Assembly (NCBI GenBank): GCA_964036155.1
Contig: OZ038423.1
Location: 80,801,249-80,865,248, forward strand
Reading direction: 5' to 3'
Source of the DNA: Diploscapter coronatus
Lineage: Eukaryota; Nematoda; Chromadorea; Rhabditida; Rhabditidae
DNA: 64,000 nucleotides
Shown here: piece by piece, positions 49,541 through 60,574 of the stretch
Numbering within the stretch: position 1 is the stretch's first letter
Layout of the letters: every line of letters begins with the position of its first letter
Program-made: the position numbers and the translations under genes
Notes under the pieces: model-generated
Told to the model about the DNA's origin: nothing
Database searches by the model: none
The model's input: only the letters and a program-made list of their open reading frames with translations

Positions 49541-49587
49541 TTTATTGAATTAAAATTTTTAACAAGAGGACTTTCTAAATTAATAAA
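49541..49587. promoter_or_regulatory. Overlapping convergent polyadenylation signals
   Basis: AATAAA at 49582-49587 (+) serves ADAT3, and AATAAA on the minus strand at 49541-49546 is the candidate for UTP11. Each signal lies beyond the other, so the two 3' UTRs would overlap antisense. Confidence 0.5.
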
Positions 49588-49690
49588 TAGCAAACAAAAA
49601 TGCTATTCCATTATTTAAAAATCCTAATAACAAGTAATTAAAAGTGAAAAAAACGATAAAATTACAAAAAAAATCTTGACTTTGAAAGTC

Positions 49691-51266
49691 CTACTTTTTG
49701 CGCTCGTACGTCCATTGGTACACGGCGGCACGCGTTTTCTTCTCCTTGCGAACTTTTTTCGGCTTCAGCTCAGACCTTGAAGAGGCGACGAGGGCCTGAA
49801 GGTAAAAATGCGAAAAATTAAAACAAAGAATCACCTTTTTCAACTCCAACTTCGAGGTAACGACCTCCAATTCTTTAGCCCTCTCGATCCTCTTAGCCAA
49901 CTCACTATAGCGTTTCTTGCGCTCTTTTTCGGCAGCCTAGAAATAAAAGAAATTTCACATATCCCGAAATCCCGAAGACTTCATATCGCCCTACCTTAAC
50001 GCTATCTTTATTCGTGGCTCCAATGATCTTTTTATTGGCGAGATCCTCCTTCTTCAAGCGATTGGCCGTCCTGCCGATCAGACTGGAGCTAGTGTTGAAG
50101 TACTTGACCGGGTCGAATTTCTTGGCTGAAAAATAAAAACATTGAATTTTAGAAGGAAATTTGTTTTTCGAAAAAATGAAAAGGCGCATTTTTGCCAAAA
50201 AAAATCGAATTTTGAAAATCTCACCCTCTTCCTCATCATCCACGAAAATCGTGTGAGTTCCAGAAGAAGCGGGGGTCGCGAAGTCCGAGAAATGGAGTTC
50301 CGACTTGAGAGAGGCGATTTTCTGGAAATAGAAATGATAAGTTTCAGGAACATTCAAATCCTCTTTAGAGAATTTTTTGGCGTTCGGTTTGTGAAATCTA
50401 TAAAATAAGCGAGAATATTAAAACAAGTAAAACATTAGTTTAAAATAAATTATGCTTCATGAAAGCTGTGTTCGCATAAAAATCTAAAAATTGAGAAAAA
50501 AATCACCTTCTTCTCCTCATTGAGCTTATGTTTGACGTAGTCTAGATTTCTCAGGTCGTCGAGCTTCTTCTGAACTTCGGTCTGCTCTTTTTGAGTCACG
50601 TTTTTCTTCTCGAAATGACGACCGTCGGACTGAAAATGAATTTTCAAAATATAAAGAATAATCAGAGAATAAAAAACTTGTAATTTACCCGAACTTCACT
50701 GTTGATCATATGATGATGATACTCGTCCTTGTTGCGATCGCTCGCATGCTTCCGCAGATTTTTGAGAGTCGCTTGTTTGAGCTGGAAATAAAATGGTACA
50801 ACATATGTTTAAAAATTTCAAAACAGTACTCGACAATTCCATACAATGACAAAAGCTTATTTATCACATAATTATAGAAAATCATTCATTTTTAATATGT
50901 TTTAAGAGCCTATAAGTTTAAATAAAAAAAGATAAGTAAAGTTAATATGATTAAGAAAATGTTTTGCATCTAAAAATGAAATATAAGTTTCGAAATTCGC
51001 TCAAATATATGACTGGAATTTTTGCAATTCAACCATTCATCTTTTGGATATTCAAATTTACCAAAAGCCAATTAAAAATTCTGACCTGATAATCCCTGGC
51101 CCTCCTTTTGTAGTCCTTCTTCTTCTCCAATACTCCTAAATGCGCCCTCGATTCAGGTTGGGCCCTTTCACGGTGCGTTCTCTGGAATGTTTTTTTTTCG
51201 AATTAGCTAAAGTTTAAATTTTACCTGGCCGCTCAACTTCTTGCTGATACTCACCAGCGAAGACAT
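49691..51266 (-). CDS. utp11: UTP11, U3 snoRNP / SSU processome protein
   Basis: Eight exons (51225-51266, 51086-51181, 50689-50781, 50507-50629, 50225-50321, 49995-50125, 49835-49936, 49691-49795) join in phase to 262 residues. UTP11 belongs to the small-subunit processome and is needed for 18S rRNA maturation in the nucleolus. The N-terminus is diagnostic: [50 protein letters not shown] and the YHHHM segment. The rest is highly basic and helical and ends [13 protein letters not shown]. The ATG is 3 bp behind a TTTCAG acceptor (51270-51272), which fits trans-splicing. It follows the SLC25A39/40-like gene by about 550 bp. Confidence 0.93.
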
Positions 51267-51269
51267 TTT

Positions 51270-51272
51270 CTG
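51270..51272 (-). promoter_or_regulatory. Probable trans-splice acceptor of UTP11
   Basis: Coding strand AACTTTCAG then AAA then ATG. No upstream coding exon is needed, which supports a spliced-leader site. Confidence 0.6.
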
Positions 51273-51616
51273 AAAGTTTTAAAATTAGAATAGTTTAGAG
51301 CAAATGAAAAATAGATAATTTAGGGTCTGAAAACCCATAATTTTAAAAGAAAATAAGAACTTTGTATCTCAAATTTATTCTTCATCAAGCATGTTTCTTT
51401 GATTTTGTCGGATGTTTGTAAAGCTCGAACGAAATTCAAATTCAAATCAACGGGGTGATAAATTAGAAAATTGGCACTAAAATTTTCAAATAACCAAATT
51501 TCACAACAAATAATCAATTCGAAAAATCAACCCTAAAATTTCTATCCTATCCTAGTAAATTCTATAAATCTGATATGAGCCTCAAAAATCAGGCCAAATA
51601 CTTGTGTAAAAGTCAT

Positions 51617-51752
51617 CAGAAGTTGGAACGTTTTCTACCACAGATATTCCTTATGCTATGAATTATTTCAGTTAGCCTTGAGTTATTATCCTTAATAATG
51701 GTGACGAAAGATGATGACTTAATTTTTGCGGTGAAAAACGTTCCAACATCTG
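51617..51752. repeat. MITE family A between SLC25A39/40 and UTP11
   Basis: Opposite orientation to the other copies. Ends CAGAAGTTGG and CCAACATCTG; flanks AAAGTCAT and AAAATCAT (7 of 8). Confidence 0.8.
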
Positions 51753-51813
51753 AAAATCATAGGTTTTTGAGAAAGGGGGTTCGCATTAAAAAATTGTAGA
51801 AAATACGGGATTT

Positions 51814-54774
51814 TCAGGAGTCTTTCTTATCATTCCTCCTGCGGAACAACGTTTTACAGTACTCGTAAGAACCGATCATAATAGCGCACGAGATGCCGAC
51901 TTTGAAAATTCGAGGTAGGAGACCTAAAAATTTGAAAGTTCAGAAAAAATACCAAAAATATTCAATTTTTAACAAAATTCCAGAAGAAAAGTGGTTTTTG
52001 ACCTATCTTTCAATCAAGCTATATAGAAGATATTTTTTCCTGCATTTTAGAAACTTTGAAAAAAAAACTTACCCGCCATCAAACCAGAATATCCCCGTGA
52101 GTCGATAATTTCCCGAGCGATTTGACGCGCAGATTTTTCCATTTGTTCCTCTGAAGTGCCGACCCGCACTTGGACGTTGGTTTTCACCTGGAATCAGACG
52201 TTGGGACGTTTTCCACCGCAAAAATTCGATCATCATCTCTCTCGTCCCATTATTAAGGATACTTGCGGTGGAAAACGTCTGTTCAAAATTCTTATATAAT
52301 ATATGGAAATTATAGTTTTTAATGAGCCGGTTCAAAATAGATGCGTTCTGTGCCCGTACCCAGAAAGCTTGATTCCACTGGAATAAGTTATTCTTTTGGA
52401 ATAGCTTCCTACATATTTCAATAGAATAAAGTTTTCCGGATACGGGCACTGAAAGAAAAAGAAGACATTTCCTTGAAAGGAAGCGGTTTTCCATAATAAA
52501 GAATTTGTTCGTACCACATCGAAGGGATGAGTGATGATGGCGGCGGTAATGCCTGAAGTCGCCCCCGAAGTGAACGCAATCAGGAAGCTCGTCTCGGTTG
52601 TCTCGTTCCTCTTCAACAGATACGTCTTCATCACGTCGTACATGCTCCAGTATATGCCTGGAATGCAAAAAATTGCCACGATTTTTTCGTATGTTTCAAA
52701 ATATTTGGTGTCAACAAAGCCACCTTTTGAAAAGAATGACATGTGTGGCTATCACTTGCTGAATAAACAATTTTATATGTTTAAAAAAGGAAAAAAAACA
52801 ATCAGCCTACCAGAAAATGGAACGTCCCTGAGAATGGTTGGTCCCCAGCCGGCGTAAAAACTCATCAGACCCCGCGTGCGGATGCTGATTTTCATCGATT
52901 TCGCCAATTCTGGAAAAATCAGTAATTTTAAAAATTAGAAAAGCTATAGTAAATCTTGAAAGAAATTAGAAATACAGTAATCCTTTTAAAAAATATAAAA
53001 TTACAGCAATATTTTTTAAAACTTTGTTTAAAATAGTAATCGACAAAAATTAAAACTCACCTTTGTAGCTCATCTTTTCGCTTTGCAACTTGGTGCGTAG
53101 AATTTCGATCGGACTCACGAGCGCTGCAGACACTGTACGGCCAACAACGCCTAGAAGATATAGAATAACACCAGGACTGTAAATGCGTTAGACACGCGCA
53201 CGTCTAAACATTTACGACCCTGTTTTTGTTTTCGAAACTATACCTCCAGCCATCGAAGCGGTCCAATCTGGCGGAGTGTATTTGTCCGGATGCAGAGTCC
53301 TTCGGCAGCACAACTTTGTCGCCAAATAGGTCCGCAAATTGTCGTAGATCGAAAAGTAGAATATCGTAGCAGGCAGGGCCTGGGCTCTGGAAACAAAATT
53401 TTGTGTAAAAATTACATAAATTAATAAAGTTTTAGATTTGAATAAAATAAAATAATAGGAAAAACATCTTACAACGTCGGCGCCAGACCGCTCCAAAGCG
53501 ATAAAATGCCCTCGGTACGCGGAATTTTTATCAGGGCATCCTGAAAGTGAAACAAAAAATAAAGGATAAAATTTGTTCGAGTACTTTTCTCTCAGCTGTG
53601 AGCCTAACCTTTCAACTTAGAATAAGCGTTTTTCTCTCAAAAATCTGCTCCTCTGCTTTCGTGGTTTTAGGAGATTTTGCAGAACTCAAGAAATTGTACC
53701 AGAAGGTACCCTCGATAAAAATTCGAAATAATAATTTTTTTAATCCTACCAAAGTGCCTTTGAAATTGCCGGGTCTCTGGTACCAGACGCAGGGTTTTTT
53801 GTTGTCGCACGGCGGGCACAGACAGTCCATCAGTCCGTTGTAGTAATAGTAACAATGGCCCTAAACACACTTTTACAAAAAAGAGTAAGCTTGGTTATTC
53901 GATGTTTGATATAAGGCTGATATAGTTAAAAATTTGGATAAGTTTTTAAGATTTCATTTTGCTATTCAATATTTTTTCGAAAAATTCAATGTTCTAAAGT
54001 AAGTTTCATGAAACATCAGAGCCCGCTCAGGCTTAGTTGCACTGCAACAACGTGCAACTTGCTCGAAGTAGCATAGGAAGTGGAGAGCGCAATTGCATCA
54101 TTTCTTGTGCTCTCTTGATTTCTCATGCTATTTCAAGCGAATTGCAATGCAACTAAGCATAGTCCTTAATGCAATAATTGATATTTACGTATGGTGGTAT
54201 TGGATTAAAAATATAATTTCTTAACCTTAGGAAATGGATGTGTTTGTTGCTGCAACCGGATTTTGACAACGTCCATGGGCGTCACTGAAAACTACCGTGA
54301 TCCTTCTATAAACTACAGTAATTCTTTCCCTTAAATTATAGCAATCCTCAACAATTTAGTTACAGTAATCCTATTTCTAAATTAGATTAATCCCTACTCA
54401 GAATTGACGTCACCATCGCGCCCGTGCAACTGGACGCTATTTGCTGACTAAACGACACCGCGCTCGACGAGGGCTTTTTGCAGCATTCTGGAATACGACA
54501 ATTACAGTAGTCCCTTTTAATTGTAACCATAGTATTCATGATGCCGTGGCCTTTTCAAGTTATTTTACTTTTTAGAGCTATATTATCAGATGCCCGAAAT
54601 ATTTTCTAAATTTTTAATGAGCCAAGTTATTGGAGAATCAAAGAATAACTTATAATTTTGAGAAGTGTATAGGAATTAAAATCTTTTAAAAACCTTTAAA
54701 TTTGAATTATTTCGAAACTCACTAAAATCATGCACTTTCACCATCCCACTGCACTGCATTCGGTCATTGGTCAT
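51814..54774 (-). CDS. slc25a39/40: Mitochondrial carrier SLC25A39/40 (Mtm1 type, glutathione)
   Basis: Eleven exons (54723-54774, 54398-54487, 54226-54284, 53750-53860, 53473-53540, 53244-53386, 53061-53150, 52811-52909, 52515-52657, 52073-52187, 51814-51923) join in phase to 359 residues. Three carrier repeats each keep a P-x-[DE]-x-x-[KR] signature: TPMDVVKIRLQ, SPIEILRTKLQ and HPFDVVKTNVQ. The SLC25A39/40 hallmarks are a cysteine-rich matrix loop after helix 1 (HCYYYYNGLMDCLCPPCDN then KPC) and the end CAIMIGSYEY. Mammalian members import glutathione, and the loop cysteines bind an Fe-S cluster that controls stability. The ATG directly follows TTTCAG. LeuRS ends 371 bp upstream on the same strand, so an operon is likely. 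Introns contain hairpin MITEs. Confidence 0.92.
52195..52281. repeat. MITE family A, internally deleted, SLC25A39/40 intron
   Basis: Only 87 bp: CAGACGTTGGGACG...ATTATTAAGGATA joined straight to TTGCGGTGGAAAACGTCTG. Confidence 0.8.
53172..53222. repeat. MITE family B, 51-bp mini-hairpin
   Basis: CAGGACTGTAAATGCGTTAGAC facing its complement with almost no loop, inside a 93-bp SLC25A39/40 intron. Confidence 0.7.
54031..54158. repeat. MITE family D, SLC25A39/40 intron
   Basis: Termini GCTTAGTTGCACTGCAA and TTGCAATGCAACTAAGC with inner GTAGCATAGGAAGTGGAGAGC/GCTCTCTTG...CATGC. Confidence 0.7.
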
Positions 54775-54777
54775 CTG
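54775..54777 (-). promoter_or_regulatory. Probable trans-splice acceptor of SLC25A39/40
   Basis: TTTTCAG abuts the ATG directly. No in-frame upstream exon is seen in the 371-bp gap to the LeuRS stop. Confidence 0.5.
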
Positions 54778-55144
54778 AAAATCCAATTTTTAAAAATAAA
54801 ATAAGTTTCACAAAAATATGGAACGCAAAGTTCGGAAAACTTCTTAATGTGATTTTTTACGCCCTTTTAATTTAAAATCATCTTTATTAAATGTCGATAA
54901 CAAAAAACGAGAACGAAAACAATAAATAGACACACTATCAAAATTCGAAAAGGATACTATAGTTACAGTATCTTTCCTAATTTTAACAAGTGCTGATAAA
55001 ACTTAACGATAAGATTTATGTAGGAAAAAGAATGACTTGAATAACATCTCAATAAGATAGGTCCCTAAATTCTTAAACAAAACAATTTAAAACCTTCGGG
55101 AAAATGACTAATAAACAAAGAGAATATATGAAACCCCGATTACC

Positions 55145-58100
55145 TCACTCATTCGACTCAGCCACGTAAACGAGCGTCTGGCCGACTTCATGGCCATCCA
55201 CCATAATCTTCTTCAATTCGATGTCGACTTTGAAGACAGCTGAAGTAAAAATAAGCTTTAAAAATCAATAATTTCAAAAAACTCGATATCTGATTTTTTA
55301 AACTAACAGGCAAAACACCCAGACGGACTAATGATTATAAAAAATGGCGTGTTTATGACATCTTTGAAACTTATATAGAAATTTACAAGTATGAATACTC
55401 GAAGATTTCAAATTTTCTTCATTCTGAAGGCGTTTAGCGTTCTAATAGATCTCTAAGTAGGTCTAACACATTAATTATCTGATAAAAAGATGGGAAATAT
55501 GAAATTTTTTAAAACTCATTTTAAAAATTTTACCATCGTCATTGAGCTTGACATTCGGTGCGAGCGGGTCTTCGCAACTGATGTTTCTTCTCCCGCCCGC
55601 CATAGGGTCCTTGTAACGCCAGAGGGTGACAATGTGTTTGGCTGAAAATTTGAATTGTATTTTTACTTTAAAAATCAAATGCTTCGCATTTCTTTTCAAA
55701 TTTCATTTCTAGCAAGAAAAATTGCAACTCTACGAAAAGCCCAAAATATACGCATTTTCATATTCTTTCTACATCATATTTCACACGTGGTAAAATTTGG
55801 GGGAAAAAATTAGTTACAATAAAATTTAAAAAGTTAAAAAGCCCTCCATACGTTTGACATTCTTGTTGATTCTTCGGAGCTTTCTGACGATGGCACTCAA
55901 AGTGTCCCCATCAATGACTTCCAATTCGACGTCGAACAGTCCGTTGCAAAGGTGCACGTTGCGGAGGGTGAGAGGGAGACCGGGCTGAAAAATGAAAAAT
56001 CGAAATTTTAAAAATGAAATTCGTTTTTATAAACATGAGAGTATGAACATCACTGAATCATTTTTGTTCGAGTATTTGAATTGTTGTGAAACATACTGAA
56101 AAAGATGATTGAATACTCATTTTCAATGAGATCAGTTGAACTTTTGAAATAAAGATATTTGATTACTCTACAAATGAGAGAAAACGCAAATAATTACTGA
56201 TGTTTGTCCAAACTGAATATCGAAATTTTTTGAAACCTATCAAGTTTTCTCACCTTTCCAGCCGAAAAGGTGATGTGCGGACGCCCGGGGACTATCGTAT
56301 CCTGAAATTCATGTGTCAATGTGTTTTTAGATTACGGTAATTTATTTATCGTCATGTTTAGAATCATTTTCCCAACGTCATCTTCCAAAGTACGGTATAA
56401 ATTCAGTACCTGCAAAGCTTGTGGGGTGTCCGGCTCATCCGTGAACTTCATAATGATATAATCGAGGTCGAGCGAGTTGAGCAGATACTCTTTGTTGATG
56501 TTGAGGATCTCGGCCTGAAATTATTTCTTAAATTTATGTTGACCTTTCATAAGTCCTTCAAGTCTTATATTCTCGTCTTTATAGAAGTAGACCCGCATCT
56601 TTTTGCTAAAGAATTTCTCAAGTTCTAAAAGACCAACTTAATTTTTTCCAGATCATACAAGAATCTAAAATCAATCATCGTTTTTTAACAATTTTCTAAA
56701 CTTGCAAAAATCTCAAAATAAAAAAACTCCTACCTGATCATACTCACAAGCCACTTTGAGAGCGGCCATTCCCTTTCTGGCGAATTCCTCCTTGACCACG
56801 ACAACGAAGGGCATGGTTTTCTTGCTGAACTTCTTCAGGGCTTCCTCTTTTCCCAACGTCTTCGCAATTACGCTGTTGTCCGGGAACTGGCCGTTGTTTT
56901 CCTGGAATTTTCAATTTTTTGTCTGCTACCACAATAGACTAGGCCATTTGAGTCGTTTTAAAAATTGCCAATAAATCACCTTAGCCAGCGTTTCCAAATT
57001 CTGGAGAACAATCTTCTGCCACATGGGGTACTCCTTGGCGATCCAGATCAGACCCTCAGTGGGCTGGGGCAGAGGATCCTGAATTTTCAAAAATATATTT
57101 TAAAAAATCACAATAATACTAATCTTATTTTTATGAAAGAAAAAGTAAACTCAATTGAAAAACCGCAAAAATTCTATAGTGACCATCACTCTTCTTAGAA
57201 GCAAACTTTTCAAAATAAATATGCTATTTGCCGCATTAAGATTATACTTTTTCTGTCAAAAATATCTTAAATTCATCAAAAAACATGAAAAATTCCAACC
57301 CTCTTCTTGGGGAACATGTACTTCTTCAGCTCCTGTCTGAAGGTCCACACCGTCTCGCGAATGAACTCGCCCTGCTTCAGGAGCACGACGTCGACGTCAT
57401 CAGTGCCAGAAGGCCACAGAGCGTTCACGATGAAGCCTTCCTAAAATGATTTTAGTCAAAAATATAAGCTTCAGGAATTTTTTGAAGTTTAGAAAGGGGA
57501 ACCTGTGAAATGATCTCTTTGGCGCTCAATTTTCATTTAAATGCATCTATTTAGTTTTTAAAATGTGGGTTTCATTATTATTGATATTATACCCGAGAAA
57601 ACTTACGAAATACTTCTTCAATAAACGAAAAATGAAATTTATGCGCTTCAACGAAATAGTATCTTTCTCAAATAATCTTCTAAGGATTGCTACACGTTAG
57701 TACGTCAATCCCATACCACGAAAATAGTTTTTAAAAAACCAGTAATCTAAAGTATCGGACCTTGCCGATGAGTTTCCAGATCTGCTCGGTGACGTGCGGA
57801 CAGATGGGCGAGAGGATGAGGGCCTGCGTCTCGAGGAATCTGAAGACAAGCTGCTCGTGCAAGTTGGAGTCCAATCCGCCACACATCTCGCGATACATTG
57901 TCAGTGTATTCTGCAATTTTTAAAATTATTTTAAAGAGATAGTCAGATATAATTTGATCTGATAATGACCAATTAAAGATAAGTGATTTTCATAAACTCG
58001 ATAATTGTGAGTTGGTTATAATAAATGTGTTTTAGAAGGTTATAGATCGAACAGAAAAAGCGCTGAAATTACAACTAATTTGTTGCGCATATTGAACTTG

Positions 58101-60540
58101 CAAATTTGGATACATATTTTAAAAATAGGCAAAAATACCTGATAATCATAGAATCCGAGTTTGAGCGCGTCCTTGTAGTTGGTGCCTTCGTACGCTTTCT
58201 TGCAGTCGTTGATCAGCTTCTTCATTTCCGAGTCGAAGACGCGATCCGCGAAATTGAACTCCCCGGTCCGCAGGGCGTTCTCCTTCTTCATGACGAGCTA
58301 GAAAAAAATTTTTAGACGGAAAAAATAAAACAAAGGTTTTTTATTCTTTAAAGTCGTATTTTTGAAAATATTTTTTTCAAAAATAGCTTTCTTTTTCAAA
58401 ATCTCAAAATCCAACCAATTCCTCGACCCAAGTGATGAAGGTGTAGAGTCTGAGAAGACCGGCTTCCGCAATCGCTGACAGGAAATTGGCATCATCAACG
58501 CCGTCGCCGGCATCCTCAAACAAATCATTCTCGGTTATGTTTCGAAAAATTATCCTACCTCTTCAAATTCAACCATAATTTAATGTGAAACTCTTCTACC
58601 CAGGTTTAAAAATTCTCGATATAGAAGTTACAAGAAATAATATACGAATTTTCGAAGAAGAAATAATCGTCCTTTTTTAGTCATTTTGTGAAGTATGTGG
58701 GTTAGTTTAAGGATATGCATAATTTTTACCCGAAAGGGAATAGAGATTTCGACGAAAATTATTTAACGACGTGTTTAAAAGAAAACCAGATCTATTTTCA
58801 ACTAATTATTGGGTAATTATGGCTGATTAACTGTTCTCCTTCATAAATTTTAGTTGGAAAATCCAGATACAATAGTTAATTGAATGAATGAAAAGACGAT
58901 TTTGTCATAAAATAATCTAGCGAATAGACGACGGTGAGAAACGATCGGGGAATGTTGGGGGACATGAAAAGAGAAAGAGTAATCGGGCGCTTTATTTGAA
59001 TTTTTTTTGTTTTTTTTTAGATTTTCAACATTTCGATAGACGACTAGTGGCAGGAGTTGATGGATTTTAACTGGATTAGTAGGTTTAGATAGGGAACTTT
59101 GTGCAGAAAATCTAGTCTATAGCAGATCTTTTGATGATGCACCAGTCTTTGAACAGTCTCATTAATTCAAGAATAAGCTTACCGCTAGAGAGAACCGCAT
59201 TCCGTCAGCCGAAAATGTCTCGATCGCCTCTGTCAAAGTCATGAAGTTTCCAGTGCTTTTAGACATCTGAAAATTTGACATTCAAAAAGTAGGTTTCAAC
59301 AATTCCTTAGGAAAATTGACTACACTTCTACGTAACTCGGGTTTTGAATAATCTCTTCAAGTAAACATACTAGATGCATTTCGGGGTAATTTCGTTTTTT
59401 TCCTGCATACATAAATAATCAGACGGACGTTAATACGACTTCCGAGATGAAAAAATTTCCTAACTGAACAAAATCGCAAAAATACACACCCAAAATGAAC
59501 CAATTTTCGCAAACGAACTTATGCTTGTGCGCGAGTATTTTAACCTGATTTTTGCAGAGGATCATTTCATCAGGTTTATCATCGAACTAGATGGTGCTAT
59601 TTGAGATGTTGGTTTTAAGGATGCTTCCTTCCCAAATTCTTGTTTTCTACTAAGCTTCTACTGAAAACGCGTTTTTGCAAGAGGCGGAATTTGGGGACTA
59701 TCGTCTGAATCGAAAGTATAATACAAATTAAAAACCAGTCAAAATATAAAGAAACACGAATTTCAATCAAGTTTTTCTAACCTTTTCATTGTTGAGCAAG
59801 AGGTGCCCGTTAGCACGGAGACTTCTGGAATTAAACTTTAAGCTTGACCAAATAATATTTCCAATACCGTACCTAGGCCATCTTTCCGGCTTGTCCTTCC
59901 AAATGGCGGTGTGGATGAAGAGCAGATAGGTCAGGTGGTTGCCAACCAAGTCCTTTCCAGAAACGCGCATGTCGATGGGGTACCTGACGATGGGAAATTT
60001 CAAGAATTTCTATGTTTCAAAAAACCTTCAAGTGAAATCACAGAAAATAACGATACTCCATCTGCTATTTTTGCAAAATTTCTAAAAAAAAATAATAATA
60101 AAATCTCACCAAAAATTGAATTCCTTCTTAAGCTTGTCCAGAGTGTCCTTCGCTACGGGCATTTTTATATTGTCGTAATTCGCCTCGAGGAAAATGTAGT
60201 CCCACACATCGTCAGTGAGTTGATCATGTGTGATGCCCGCTGGACCGACCACGTGACCGTCCAAAGATCCCTGAAATTAGCATATTAGCTTTTTTAGGCT
60301 GCGTAACCATTCCTTCCACAAGTGTGTAATTTCTTTTCCAAGCGTGAAAAAGAGCAAAAGCGCGTGAAATAATGTGTTGGAAGGGCAAGTTACACTTGTG
60401 GAAGGAATGATTACACTTCAAAGCTCTGTGAGAAAAGATTACGCAGTCAGTTTATTTTTAAAAATGAACTCTCAGATATTTAGACAGTATATCATATTGC
60501 TAAAATATTGAATATCGAATTTATGCCGCAAGTTATTTGA

Positions 60541-60574
<34 letters not shown>

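Noticed and set aside
51903..51911. Acceptor AAAG for the last SLC25A39/40 exon
   Set aside because: Using the upstream TTTTTAG instead recovers the conserved LLPRIFKV segment of carriers.
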